Shown here: positions 1 through 8,904 of the stretch, one piece after another
Layout of the letters: every line of letters starts with the position of its first letter
Position numbering within the stretch: the stretch's first letter is position 1
Assembly (NCBI GenBank): GCA_012959605.1
Contig: DUCU01000010.1
Location: forward strand, 1 to 45,878
DNA length: 45,878 nt
Origin: Dehalococcoidia bacterium
GTDB lineage: Bacteria > Chloroflexota > Dehalococcoidia > Lucifugimonadales > UBA3495
Reading direction: 5' to 3'
The notes under the pieces: model-generated
What the model was told of the DNA's origin: nothing
Seen by the model: only the letters and a program-made list of their open reading frames with translations
Database searches by the model: none
Made by a program: the position numbers and the translations under genes

Positions 1-688
1 TCATCAGCAGGCCACCGCCAATGGCATCCATGATGTAGTGGTTGCCGGTGATAGTGATGGCGAACAGTGTCAGCGTGGGGTAGATAACGCCAAAGACCTT
101 GATCAGCCTGTTATTCGTGCGTAAGAAGATGATCCCAAACATCCCCGTCCAACCAAAATGCAGGTTCGGCATTGCCTCGTAGGCGTTGTAGTAGCTAGTG
201 AGTTCTCGACTGGCGTATCCAGACGGGCCAAAAGCGTTGATGGTATCCACAAAATGCTCGGCAATCATCCTTGGCGGGGCCAACGGGAACAACATGAATC
301 CGATCAACGCGATTATGAAGCTGAGCAGGACTCCGTACCGGTAGTACTTGTACCTATCGCGGTTGGTGAAATACAGGACGACCGCCGCCGTCAGAACGAT
401 GGGGAAAAGGGTGACTATATAGTCCCAGTTGAAGAATATGACCAGGGATTTGGCGCTATCAATGGTCCAGGCCTGCCAGACGGGCTCCCAGAAAAACCCA
501 ACCTTCTGCTCAAATCCTTTGACCCACCAGGCGTTGGCCAGAGCTATACCTTGAAAGTCGCCGAAGACCAGGGCGCGGGAATGCATGTAGACGAAATACA
601 CGCCTACAACTAAGGCCACCTCCCTCAAATGAGGCAGCCACTCCCTGGAAAACGGAACTTGGGGCAGATGATTTTTAATGGTAGCCAT
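1..688 (-). CDS. PAP2-family membrane phosphatase (partial, runs off the window)
   Basis: An open frame on the minus strand starts at the ATG at 686-688 and leaves the window at base 1 after 229 codons, so the C-terminus is missing. Several hydrophobic segments (about residues 24-38, 90-107, 118-135, 182-190, 197-213) indicate a polytopic membrane protein. The PAP2 signature is visible as FPLAPPR (134-140), MPNLHFGW with His177, and TGNHYIMDAIGG with His217 and Asp221, the expected phosphatase His/Asp residues. This layout is typical of the PAP2_3 / inositolphosphorylceramide-synthase-like branch, which hydrolyses or transfers lipid phosphate head groups. The usual PSxH motif reads PNLH here. 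The substrate cannot be told. A plus-strand ORF at 158-613 is only its shadow. Confidence 0.85.
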   Translation of the reverse strand, partial: MATIKNHLPQVPFSREWLPHLREVALVVGVYFVYMHSRALVFGDFQGIALANAWWVKGFEQKVGFFWEPVWQAWTIDSAKSLVIFFNWDYIVTLFPIVLTAAVVLYFTNRDRYKYYRYGVLLSFIIALIGFMLFPLAPPRMIAEHFVDTINAFGPSGYASRELTSYYNAYEAMPNLHFGWTGMFGIIFLRTNNRLIKVFGVIYPTLTLFAITITGNHYIMDAIGGGLLM

Positions 689-1076
689 TGCCAGGCTCCA
701 TATGATGACCCTCTGTATTCAGGTACGGTTGCGCGTCCACACCACCCAAACCTTGTAACTCACCTAGCTTTGATGCTTCAACGATAAAGAAGTTTCTGTT
801 GGGACAACAATTGTCTAATGATAAAGTATCGATTAAATCTTGGCAGCGAATCTTGAGATTTTCCAGATGCGAATGGCCCTCGCTTCAAAAACGTTCTTCG
901 GACTTAGTTTCTTCTATTTTCTCACCTGGAAGTCACTCCTCGTTTTCAGCGACACCCAAGTAATCAGTCTTTGCTGCTCCATTCTTGGTAGTGGGCTTGG
1001 TACCGATTACTTGCAAAACCACTGGCATTGGCTGAAGGTCCACCGGCCCTCTACGCCGAGCAGCGGCACTGCCCTG

Positions 1077-1232
1077 TTAGGCTCTGCAATCCAGGCAACC
1101 AACCCATTCGCCGGGGACAAAATTGTCTTTGGACAAGCATCGTGCTGTGGTGTAACTGGAGTTGTTCCATACTTCTTTGACCGTTGACTCGTTGAGGTCG
1201 CCAAAGTCCTCGGTCTTTCGTATGAAAAATTC
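1077..1232 (-). pseudogene. Decayed C-terminal remnant of a radical SAM / SPASM-domain protein
   Basis: Within the 760-base stretch between genes (689-1446), one minus-strand frame is open for 51 codons between a TAG (1233-1235) and a TAA (1077-1079). It contains FGDLNESTVKEVWNN followed by GCLDCR. SPASM domains characteristically carry a 'GNLNE....EIWN' segment, then a spaced cysteine pair near the C-terminus. No radical SAM core or start codon is present, and in-frame stops lie on both sides, so this is read as a relic. The match is by eye from a short segment. The rest of 689-1446 shows nothing I can support. Confidence 0.4.
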
Positions 1233-1446
1233 CTACAGCGGAGACTCGTCCATTTTTTCGATCACGCCAAAATTGACTCGGTTCTCAACGTGAGAGTATC
1301 CTTGTCAGACCCTTGTAGGCTCACATCGCGGGCCCTACGGATTAGCTTTTTAGATGTAACCGACATTCAAAAAGGTTCATCAGACAACCGACGGAACTAA
1401 CCCAACCAACCGGGCAATCCCAAGTTGATTGGAACAGGAGCCTTCA

Positions 1447-1923
1447 TTGAACGACGCCAAGAACGACATCAAACAGGTATTTTCACCAGCCCAACGCTCT
1501 TTGCTGGCCGAAGTGCTCAACCGAATCATTCCCCCAAAGGACAAACTGCCTGGTGCCGGCAATCTGGGTATAGCGACTTTCGTCGAGGGCGTTGCCGCAG
1601 CAAACGCAGGCTTTACCCGGATGTTCAACGAAGGTTTGGCAAGCATTACCGTGGCGGCAGGGCAGCTTTCAGCCGAAGGGTTTGGCAGTCTCTCGGACCC
1701 GGCCAAAGACGAACTACTCAGGTCTATTGAAACTGACCATCCGGCGTTCTTCGACCAGTTGGTGCTCCAAACCTACAACGGTTATTACACCAACACAGAG
1801 GTGTTTGACGCCATTGGCTATAAACTGCCAGCACCGCCAACTCCGGGTGCCACCCCTGAACTCCTGGATGAGTCGCTACTGGACCAACAGCGTAAGAGAG
1901 AGCCTTTTTGGAAGAAGGTTTAA
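1447..1923 (+). CDS. Gluconate 2-dehydrogenase subunit 3 family protein (orphan)
   Basis: A 158-residue soluble alpha-helical protein. The N-terminal part (FSPAQRSLLAEVLNRIIPP, then GNLGIATFVEG) matches the gluconate 2-dehydrogenase subunit 3 family, the small partner of membrane-bound GMC-type FAD dehydrogenases. The TTG at 1447 is preferred as start because AGGAG (1436-1440) lies 6 nt upstream; the TTG at 1429 has no comparable site. No twin-arginine or Sec signal is seen, although many family members are exported. No GMC large subunit or cytochrome c subunit is adjacent, so its partner must be elsewhere or the protein has a different role. The downstream phoU begins about 107 nt later on the same strand. 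Confidence 0.6.
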   Translation: MNDAKNDIKQVFSPAQRSLLAEVLNRIIPPKDKLPGAGNLGIATFVEGVAAANAGFTRMFNEGLASITVAAGQLSAEGFGSLSDPAKDELLRSIETDHPAFFDQLVLQTYNGYYTNTEVFDAIGYKLPAPPTPGATPELLDESLLDQQRKREPFWKKV

Positions 1924-2029
1924 AAGGATTAGGATTAAACCAGGCCGTTTGGCAATGCTTCAAATGGAATTTCCAGCGTCGCACTCCCGGTTTTTTTACC
2001 AGGCTTAACCGGTTTAAATGGAGGCAATC

Positions 2030-2695
2030 ATGCCCCGAGAAGATTTCGACCTAAAACTGAATCAGCTACAACGAGAGGTAGAGACTCTGGCCCAGATTGT
2101 GGGCAAGTCCATCAACCGGGCCGTTGACGCGCTGAAACGGCGGGATTTGGTCGCTTCTCAAGAAGTCGTCAACGACGACGATTACATCGACCAGAAACGG
2201 TTTGAGATCGAAGACCGCTGCGTGGACATGATTGCCACCCAGCAGCCAATGGCCGGCGACCTCAGAGCCATCATCGCGTTGCTGCACATTGTGGTGGAAC
2301 TGGAGCGAATGGGTGATTACGCGGAAGGAATCGCCAAAATCAGCCTGTCCATGGGCGATGCCCCGCCTTTGAAGCCGTTAATTGATATTCCCCGTATGGC
2401 TGAAAAGGCCACCACCATGCTGAACGACAGCATAGATTCGTTGTTGAACCGTGACATGGTGAAAGCTAACGCCGTTTGTCAGGCTGACGACGAGGTTGAT
2501 GACCTCTATGACCAGGTCTACCGGGAATTACTGACTTTCATGATTGGGGACCCGGACACGATTCAGAGGGCAACGTATCTACTGTGGGTTGCCCATGATC
2601 TGGAACGAATCGCCGACCGGGCAACCAACATCGCCGAGCGGGTGATTTTCTTGGTCTCCGGCAAGCTCGTGGAGATTAACGTCTCCCGTTTCTAA
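2030..2695 (+). CDS. phoU: PhoU-family phosphate signalling protein (stand-alone copy)
   Basis: A 221-residue protein made of two tandem three-helix PhoU domains. The metal-binding signatures are visible in both halves: ELERMGDYAEGIA near residues 90-102 and DLERIADRATNIAERV near 190-205. PhoU proteins link the Pst transporter to the PhoR kinase and restrain phosphate uptake. The ATG at 2030 is chosen over the in-frame ATG at 2018 because the GGAGG Shine-Dalgarno lies between them, and the resulting start (MPREDF) parallels the second PhoU of the window (MVRADF). This copy is not in a pst operon. A second, pst-linked phoU lies at 18644-19327, so the genome has at least two paralogues. Confidence 0.93.
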   Translation: MPREDFDLKLNQLQREVETLAQIVGKSINRAVDALKRRDLVASQEVVNDDDYIDQKRFEIEDRCVDMIATQQPMAGDLRAIIALLHIVVELERMGDYAEGIAKISLSMGDAPPLKPLIDIPRMAEKATTMLNDSIDSLLNRDMVKANAVCQADDEVDDLYDQVYRELLTFMIGDPDTIQRATYLLWVAHDLERIADRATNIAERVIFLVSGKLVEINVSRF

Positions 2696-2708
2696 TCGCC
2701 GCCTGGGA

Positions 2709-3626
2709 TTAGGCCGCGAAGGCGAATTGCATCTGCAACTGGCCTTTGGGTGCCATATTCTCCTGGACCTTGGCCCGCTCGGGCAAATTCCATTGCCGTC
2801 GCACGCGGTCAAACGCCTCCATCACACTCTCGGTGTACTGCTGAGGCGCGTAAGTATTGTTGTTCACAAAGAGTCGGTTATAACCGGGGATTAGGTGCGG
2901 GTATGACTCTTTCAGCAGGGGAAAGAACCACTCTTTGGCGCCCGGCTTGAGATTCAGCACGTTGGCACTCAGGTACTGGGCCTTGTGGTTAAATGCTGCC
3001 TCCGCCACCGCTTGCATGTTCGCTTCATCATCGGAGATGCCGGGCAGTAACGGGGCCATATTCACGCCGGCAGACACACCGTTCTCCACCAGGTACTGCA
3101 TCGCTTCCAGCCTGGCTTCCGGCCGTGGGGTGCCCGGTTCCATAGTGCGCCAGGCCTTCTCGTTGATTGTTCCAATGCTGAAGTTAACGTGGACGTCAGC
3201 CACCTGGCTGAGTTCAGCTAGGATGTCAGCGTCACGGCGCACCAGAACGCCCTTGGTGGTGATGGTCACCGGGTTGTGAAAATCCCGCAACACCTTCAGC
3301 AGTCGGCGGGTGATTTTATACTCGGCTTCAGCTGGTTCGTAGGGGTCGGAGGCAGTGCCGATGGCGATGTGTTCCCGACGCCAACTGCGGCGTTGCAGTT
3401 CTTTGCGCAGGACCTCAGGAGCGTTCACCTTGGCAAAGACCCGACTCTCGAATTCCTTGCCAGCGTCCATGCCCAAAAACTCGTGGGTGGGCCGAGCGTA
3501 ACAATAAGTACAGGCGTGGCGGCAACCCCGATAAGGGTTCATCGTCCACTTGAATGGAAACCGTGGCACGTCAATCTTATTGAGTAGAGTCTTGCAGTAG
3601 ATCTCTTGAACGTCGGCTCCGGCCAT
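2709..3626 (-). CDS. Radical SAM protein, SPL-like (Rv2578c-type)
   Basis: A 305-residue protein with the radical SAM cluster motif CxxxCxYC at Cys35, Cys39 and Cys42, preceded by the MNPYRGC segment typical of spore-photoproduct-lyase-like radical SAM proteins (Rv2578c family). Later landmarks are IGTASDPYEPAE and TKGVLVRRD. It should bind a [4Fe-4S] cluster and cleave S-adenosylmethionine, but the substrate of this family is not established as far as I know. The ATG start is backed by a strong GGGAGGGG site. It converges with phoU, with 13 bases between stop codons, and lies downstream of the AAA+ gene on the same strand with a 130-base gap. Confidence 0.85.
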   Translation of the reverse strand: MAGADVQEIYCKTLLNKIDVPRFPFKWTMNPYRGCRHACTYCYARPTHEFLGMDAGKEFESRVFAKVNAPEVLRKELQRRSWRREHIAIGTASDPYEPAEAEYKITRRLLKVLRDFHNPVTITTKGVLVRRDADILAELSQVADVHVNFSIGTINEKAWRTMEPGTPRPEARLEAMQYLVENGVSAGVNMAPLLPGISDDEANMQAVAEAAFNHKAQYLSANVLNLKPGAKEWFFPLLKESYPHLIPGYNRLFVNNNTYAPQQYTESVMEAFDRVRRQWNLPERAKVQENMAPKGQLQMQFAFAA

Positions 3627-3756
3627 TGCCCCTCCCTGTCACCCAATGAATAATTAGAACAAACTAGAACATTAATTCTAATTATATGCTTGGGCGATTT
3701 GCTAAGGCAAGCCGCTCGCGTCACAGGAGAAGATGACGTGTCGATTGGTACCGGGT

Positions 3757-5157
3757 TTACCGCTTGTAGACGGCGGATTCGCCTGAACGGTCGCAGTTCA
3801 ACTTGCGGCTGAGGTGCAGGCCTTCCAGAATGAACTCCACAGCGGACGCGATGACCTCTGGCCGTTTGTCGTCGGTCAGTTTCTTGACCGCTTGGGCCAT
3901 GCCGTCAATGTTCTTGACCATGTCCGCGTAGTCCACGCCCGGTTTTTCGCTGCCGGTCTCGACCCGGTTACCCAGATCAAAGGCAGTAACGATCGCATCA
4001 AGGTCATCGACTTCAAAATAGCTGGCAAAGGTGCGCAGCACGGCACGTCGGGTTAGGTCATCAGTCAAGCGTGACTCACGGCCTTCTTCAAAAGTCTCAA
4101 GTTCGATCTTTCCGGCGAACGAAGCGACGATGAATGACAGATCACTGACCCTGGGGCAGGCCCACTCTTCATTGTTCCGGATGCTGCGACGGACCGCGTT
4201 ACCCAGTAGTGTTTCGAAGTTGGCGATGGTCACCCGCACGCTGACCCCGGAGCGCTGGTTAATCTCGCTACTCAAACGGGCCTGAGTGGTAATCTCCGCC
4301 AGCGTCTCCTTCATGTAATCCGGGATTACCAGCTTGTCCTCTTCAGGGAACTTGGATCGTTCCTGATCCATGATTGCTATCTCGTCTTTCACGTCCAGCG
4401 GGTAATGGGTGTGTATCTGCGAGCCGTAGCGGTCCTTGAGGGGGGTTACGATGCGACCACGGTTGGTATAGTCCTCCGGGTTGGCCGTCGAGACTACAAA
4501 CACGTCCAGCGGCAACCGCACCCGGTAGCCCTTGATTTGCACGTCCCGTTCTTCCATCAGGTTGAACAAACCCACCTGGATTCTCTCCGCCAGGTCAGGT
4601 AGTTCATTGATGCAGAATATGCCCCGGTTGGTGCGGGGAACCAGTCCGTAGTGGATTGCCATCTCATCTGACAGGTAATGCCCTTCGGCAATCTTAATCG
4701 GGTCGATCTCACCGATGAGGTCTGCAATGGAAATATCAGGTGTGGCCAGTTTTTCGGAGTATCGGTCGTCTCTGGAAAGCCATTCTAGCGGGGTCTTATC
4801 GCCCATCTCAGCCACCTTGTCGCGACATGGGCGGCAAATCGGGTCATAGGGATTGTCGTTGATCTCGCACTCGGCTATTTTGGGGATTTCCTCATCCAGC
4901 AGATTGGTCATGCTGCGAATAATCCTGGACTTGGCTTGGCCGCGCTCGCCTAGCAGGATGATGTCTTGTCCGGCCAGAATGGCGTTCTCAAGTTGGGGGA
5001 TAACTGTATTTTCAAAACCGACGATGCCAGGGAAGACCACCTCTTCGGCCCGTATCTTGGCAATCAGGTTCTTTCTCAGTTCCTCTCTTACGGGTAGGAC
5101 TTCATATTTGCTCTTGCGGAGAGCGCCGATAGTCTGGGGACGTTTTGCCTTAGGCAT
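3757..5157 (-). CDS. MoxR / magnesium-chelatase-I-like AAA+ ATPase
   Basis: A 466-residue AAA+ ATPase. The Walker A motif is GERGQAKS at residues 70-77, followed by Walker B FCINELPDL and the sensor segment VVSTANPEDY. C-terminal residues form the usual helical lid. An insertion between Walker A and B carries three cysteines (Cys97, Cys108, Cys111, the last two in ICRPC). Proteins of this type usually act as remodelling ATPases with a VWA-domain partner; none is encoded next to it. The ATG at 5157 is preferred over the GTG at 5163 because AAGGGG sits 5 nt upstream of the ATG. The cellular target is unknown. Confidence 0.85.
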   Translation of the reverse strand: MPKAKRPQTIGALRKSKYEVLPVREELRKNLIAKIRAEEVVFPGIVGFENTVIPQLENAILAGQDIILLGERGQAKSRIIRSMTNLLDEEIPKIAECEINDNPYDPICRPCRDKVAEMGDKTPLEWLSRDDRYSEKLATPDISIADLIGEIDPIKIAEGHYLSDEMAIHYGLVPRTNRGIFCINELPDLAERIQVGLFNLMEERDVQIKGYRVRLPLDVFVVSTANPEDYTNRGRIVTPLKDRYGSQIHTHYPLDVKDEIAIMDQERSKFPEEDKLVIPDYMKETLAEITTQARLSSEINQRSGVSVRVTIANFETLLGNAVRRSIRNNEEWACPRVSDLSFIVASFAGKIELETFEEGRESRLTDDLTRRAVLRTFASYFEVDDLDAIVTAFDLGNRVETGSEKPGVDYADMVKNIDGMAQAVKKLTDDKRPEVIASAVEFILEGLHLSRKLNCDRSGESAVYKR

Positions 5158-5290
5158 GAGCACCCCTTAATCATCAGTGAAATTTATAGTCAAGCGCAGG
5201 TTTCGTGAACCCAAATTGACCGTTTGTTACGTATTAACAGTAAGATAACAGTCAGCGGGCCGGTTGGTTCCAAGTTATCATACCTTCGCC

Positions 5291-5296
5291 TATAAT
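5291..5296 (+). promoter_or_regulatory. Candidate -10 box (TATAAT) for the DUF1232-hemW unit
   Basis: A perfect TATAAT lies 35 bases before the ATG at 5332 in the divergent intergenic region. Seventeen bases upstream is only a weak -35 match (TTCCAA at 5268-5273), so the promoter call rests on the -10 box and position. Confidence 0.4.
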
Positions 5297-5331
5297 TTAA
5301 CGGGGAGCCAAAGCTCTTTTAGAGTGTGACT

Positions 5332-5703
5332 ATGTTCCATCGATTAGCGATTCCTCTCTTGTATTTCCTGGCCCCGCGCTTGTTGCCCAAGGTCATTAAG
5401 TTTGTGGTCTTGGTCTGGCGTTTGACCTTTGACAAACGCGTCTCAATTTTCCTGCGCATGTTGGTTCCATTGGCCATCGTATACGTCATTTCGCCTGTAG
5501 ACCTTCTGCGAGACCGCGTTCCGATCATCGGCCGATTTGACGACCTGATTGTCTTTGGTCTGGCCTTGTTATTCCTGACCAAGTTGGCCTCGCCGGCCAT
5601 TGTCGACGAGCACATGGGTCTCGAACCCAAATCTGACCGCCCAGAAGATAAAGACCCCGAGAGTGTGGTCGATGGCACTAGCAGGTTGATTGACGACGAG
5701 TAA
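5332..5703 (+). CDS. DUF1232 (YkvA-like) small membrane protein
   Basis: A 123-residue protein with three hydrophobic segments and the DUF1232 core VYVISPVDLLRD followed by GRFDDLIVFGLAL. The ISPxDLxPDxxPxxGxxDD pattern defines the family; its function is unknown. The C-terminal 35 residues are highly acidic and polar and probably cytoplasmic. The start is either the GTG at 5326 or the ATG at 5332, and the ATG is used here. The end of the gene overlaps the likely TTG start of hemW by 14 bases, suggesting translational coupling. Confidence 0.8.
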   Translation: MFHRLAIPLLYFLAPRLLPKVIKFVVLVWRLTFDKRVSIFLRMLVPLAIVYVISPVDLLRDRVPIIGRFDDLIVFGLALLFLTKLASPAIVDEHMGLEPKSDRPEDKDPESVVDGTSRLIDDE

Positions 5704-6913
5704 CCCCCCTCAAATTGTTCCCAACTCCGGAATGGGGCTGTACGTCCACGTGCCTTTTTGCAAGACCAAATGCCCCTACTGCGATTTCAACACCTACCAG
5801 GGCATCGAGAATCTGATTGAGCCGTTTCTCCCGGCTATTACCTCTGAGATCACTTGCTGGGGCGATGCGTTAGCCCACCCACCGGTAAAGTCGGTCTTCT
5901 TTGGCGGTGGCACGCCGTCCTACCTGCCCCAGGGCGACATTGAGCGAATTCTGGTTGCAATCCAGTCATCGTTCCAGGTCGACCCTGCAGCAGAGATATC
6001 CATTGAGGCTAACCCCGGAGACCTGGACGAAGCTGCGTGCGCCGGGATCCTCAATCAGGGTGTCAACAGGCTGAGCATCGGCGTCCAAAGCCTGGATAAC
6101 GACCTGCTTAATCTGCTGGGCCGCCGCCACCAGGCGTCCGAGGCGGTTGAAGCGTTCCAATCTGCCCGCCAAGCCGGGTTCGACAATGTGAACCTCGACC
6201 TTATGTACGGTCTGCCCAACCAGTCCATGGAGCAGTGGCAGAAAACCCTCAGTTCTTTAATCGAGCTAACACCGGAACACATTTCCCTCTACGCCCTAAC
6301 CATCGAAGAGGGCACTCCCATGCACCGATGGGCCGCAGAAGGAAAGATTCCCGAGCCGGATTCAGACCTGGCCGCAGACATGTACCAACACGCCCGCGAA
6401 GTTCTGGCCGAAGCCGGATACCACCACTATGAGATATCCAATTGGTCGCTGCCAGGCCGGGCCTGCGAGCATAACCTGGTCTACTGGGAGAACGGGCCAT
6501 ATCTGGGTGTTGGCCCTGGCGCTCATTCTCGCCTGGGTGACTACCGGTTCTGGACCGTCCTATCACCCCGTGATTACAACACCAAAGCAGCTACTTGGGC
6601 CGACTCGGGCGTCCAGCCCTTGGCCGATTTAGTTGAGACCGCGCTACAGGGAATCCCAACTCTGGGCGGCTGGGAGCACCTCAGCCTGGAAACCACCTGC
6701 TCCGAGACCATGTTCTTGGGCCTGCGGCTGCTAGACGGCCTGAACCTGTCAGAGGCATCTGCAATAGCCGGAACAGACCTAGCCAAGAAATTCCAAACAC
6801 CCATCCAGGAATGCCTCAACCTTGGTCTATTAGAACAAGACGGCGACTGCCTAAAACTCACCAAGCAGACCTATTTAGTCGCCAACCAAGCGTTTACCCG
6901 GTTCTTGGAGTAG
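5690..6913 (+). CDS. hemW: HemW-type radical SAM heme chaperone
   Basis: A 407-residue radical SAM protein with CKTKCPYC giving cluster cysteines Cys24, Cys28 and Cys31, the GGGTPS SAM-binding segment, then SIGVQSL and the C-terminal HemW domain (GLRLLDGLN). It belongs to the HemN-like family now assigned to HemW, a heme-binding chaperone rather than a true oxygen-independent coproporphyrinogen oxidase; the CxxxCxxC motif without HemN's extra N-terminal features fits HemW. The start is taken as the TTG at 5690, inside the preceding gene. An ATG at codon 15 is the alternative but leaves only a short lead before the catalytic domain. Confidence 0.9.
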   Translation: MTTSNPPQIVPNSGMGLYVHVPFCKTKCPYCDFNTYQGIENLIEPFLPAITSEITCWGDALAHPPVKSVFFGGGTPSYLPQGDIERILVAIQSSFQVDPAAEISIEANPGDLDEAACAGILNQGVNRLSIGVQSLDNDLLNLLGRRHQASEAVEAFQSARQAGFDNVNLDLMYGLPNQSMEQWQKTLSSLIELTPEHISLYALTIEEGTPMHRWAAEGKIPEPDSDLAADMYQHAREVLAEAGYHHYEISNWSLPGRACEHNLVYWENGPYLGVGPGAHSRLGDYRFWTVLSPRDYNTKAATWADSGVQPLADLVETALQGIPTLGGWEHLSLETTCSETMFLGLRLLDGLNLSEASAIAGTDLAKKFQTPIQECLNLGLLEQDGDCLKLTKQTYLVANQAFTRFLE

Positions 6914-6989
6914 GGTGGGACCTTTGACTGCTATTCCATTTCAGGCTCGGATGCTATCCTGTAACCATTCCTGTTAGAGGCATTACGCC

Positions 6990-8855
6990 ATGTACGTAAT
7001 AGGCACTGCCGGGCATGTAGACCACGGCAAGTCCACCCTGGTTAAAGCGCTCACCGACATTGATCCCGACCGATTCCCCGAGGAAAAAGCCCGGGAGATG
7101 ACCATTGACCTCGGCTTTGCCTGGATGAACCTTCCCAGCGGCCGAGAAGTTAGCATCGTTGACGTCCCAGGCCATGAACGCTTCATCAAGAACATGCTGG
7201 CTGGCGTCGGCGCCATCGACCTCGCCCTGCTGATTGTGGCTGCCGATGAGAGCGTGATGGCGCAGACTCTAGAACACATAGCAATCCTGAACATCCTTCA
7301 AATCACCCGCGGCCTGGTGGTAATCACCAAGACTGACCTAGTTGATGAAGAGATGGTGGAACTGGTCAAGGCTGAGGTTGAAGACGCCATGGAAGGCACC
7401 TCATTTGAAGGTTGCCCAATGGTCGGCGTCTCTGCCTACTCCGGCGACGGCATGGGCGACCTTAAAGCCACTATGGATTCCATCCTGGACGAGACGGAAG
7501 TCAGGAAAGACCTGGGTCGCCCTCGCCTGCCTATCGACCGCTGCTTCACTATTTCCGGATTCGGCACAGTGGTCACCGGCACTTTGATTGACGGAACGCT
7601 TACTGTGGGTCAGGAAGTAGAGCTGGCCGGCTCGGGTCAGAAGGCCAGGGTCAGGGGTCTCCAGAGTCACAAGACCAAAGTGAATGCCACCGACCCCGGC
7701 GTGCGGTTAGCGGTTAACCTCTCCGGCCTATCAAAGGACGAGGTCGAACGTGGCGAGATACTGACAATCCCAGGCTGGCTCAAGCCTACCTACCGTCTCG
7801 ATGCCCGCCTGCGCATGGTTAAGAATGCTCCAAACCCGTTGAAGCACAACCAGGGCGTTACTTTTCACCTGTTCACCAGCGAGGCCTCGGCCCGAGTCAG
7901 GCTCTTGGATGCCGACCGACTGGCTGCCGGAGAAGAAGGCTGGGTCCAGTTATTACTTTCCGACCCGCTTCCGGTTGTGAAGGGCGACTTCTTTGTCATC
8001 CGTTCCGCAAAGAATACTCTGGGCGGTGGTCAGATAGTTGATCCCAACCCACGGAGACGGTACAAACGCTTCGATGACAGTGTCATTGAGCGCATGATGA
8101 CCCTTGACCAGGGCACTGGCGGAGACATCATCATCAGTGTCGCGGAGCAATGGGGCCCCTGCAACATCACCACCCTCTCTCAGCGGACCAACCTACCAAG
8201 AGAAGAAGTCTCACAACGGGTCAGCCAACTCACCAAAGACGGCCACATCGTGACGCTGGGCGATTTCGGCACCGATTCTGACGCCGTGGTTTACTCAGCT
8301 CAGGGTTGGGACATTCTCAAGAGCAAAGTCGCATCTGCGCTCCAGCTTTACCATACCCAATACCCACTGCGGCAAGGTGTTCCGGCCCAGGAGATACGCA
8401 GCCGTCTGGATCTATCTCAGCCGGTCTACCAACGTGCTCTGGTAAGACTGGTGGATGAAAGCATCGTGGTTGACGAACGACAATCATTGCGCCTACCCGA
8501 CCATGAAATCACGTTGACAGAAAAGATGGAAGAAGAGGCGTCGGCCTACTTGAACTCGCTGCAGAAAGACCCTTATTCTCCGTCCGCCGACGCCAAGGTC
8601 AGTCAAGAGCTTTTGTCGGTTCTCATCGACCAGGGCAAGGTGGTGCGAGTCGCCGATGGCGTGATCTTTGCCGCGTCGGCCTATAAAGAAATGACCGACA
8701 GGATCGTCGAGCACCTGAAAGCCCAGGGTAGTATCACGGTGGCCGATGCCCGGACAATGTTCGATAGCAGCCGCAAATACATCCTGCCCCTGATGGAACA
8801 TCTGGATCAACAGCAGATTACCCGCCGCAACGGCGACGAACGGGTCTTAAGGTAA
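6990..8855 (+). CDS. selB: Selenocysteine-specific translation elongation factor SelB
   Basis: A 621-residue translational GTPase. The G domain shows GHVDHGKST (residues 8-16), DVPGHE (58-63) and TKTD (113-116), the SelB version of the NKxD motif. EF-Tu-like beta-barrel domains follow ([12 protein letters not shown]), then about 270 residues of tandem winged helices that in SelB bind the SECIS hairpin. SelB carries Sec-tRNA(Sec) to UGA codons, so its presence shows that this genome decodes UGA as selenocysteine. No selA, selD or tRNA-Sec is seen in the window. A matching selenoprotein candidate lies at 38930-39751. An AGAGG site precedes the ATG. Confidence 0.95.
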   Translation: MYVIGTAGHVDHGKSTLVKALTDIDPDRFPEEKAREMTIDLGFAWMNLPSGREVSIVDVPGHERFIKNMLAGVGAIDLALLIVAADESVMAQTLEHIAILNILQITRGLVVITKTDLVDEEMVELVKAEVEDAMEGTSFEGCPMVGVSAYSGDGMGDLKATMDSILDETEVRKDLGRPRLPIDRCFTISGFGTVVTGTLIDGTLTVGQEVELAGSGQKARVRGLQSHKTKVNATDPGVRLAVNLSGLSKDEVERGEILTIPGWLKPTYRLDARLRMVKNAPNPLKHNQGVTFHLFTSEASARVRLLDADRLAAGEEGWVQLLLSDPLPVVKGDFFVIRSAKNTLGGGQIVDPNPRRRYKRFDDSVIERMMTLDQGTGGDIIISVAEQWGPCNITTLSQRTNLPREEVSQRVSQLTKDGHIVTLGDFGTDSDAVVYSAQGWDILKSKVASALQLYHTQYPLRQGVPAQEIRSRLDLSQPVYQRALVRLVDESIVVDERQSLRLPDHEITLTEKMEEEASAYLNSLQKDPYSPSADAKVSQELLSVLIDQGKVVRVADGVIFAASAYKEMTDRIVEHLKAQGSITVADARTMFDSSRKYILPLMEHLDQQQITRRNGDERVLR

Positions 8856-8904
8856 TCTCCGTTGCGATCCGATAAAGAAATTTCTGGCCAAAGGGAAGAA
8901 TAAT

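Noticed and set aside
158-613. Plus-strand ORF of 151 codons
   Set aside because: It lies opposite the partial PAP2 gene, whose translation has clear membrane segments and PAP2 motifs; the plus frame has neither.
840-1187. Plus-strand ORF of 115 codons in the 5' gap
   Set aside because: No ribosome site, odd composition and no recognisable motif; the opposite strand of part of it reads as a SPASM remnant.
6914-8904. tRNA-Sec gene next to selB
   Set aside because: Neither flank of selB shows a long-armed tRNA with a UCA anticodon; the only tRNA I find in the window is the initiator tRNA.
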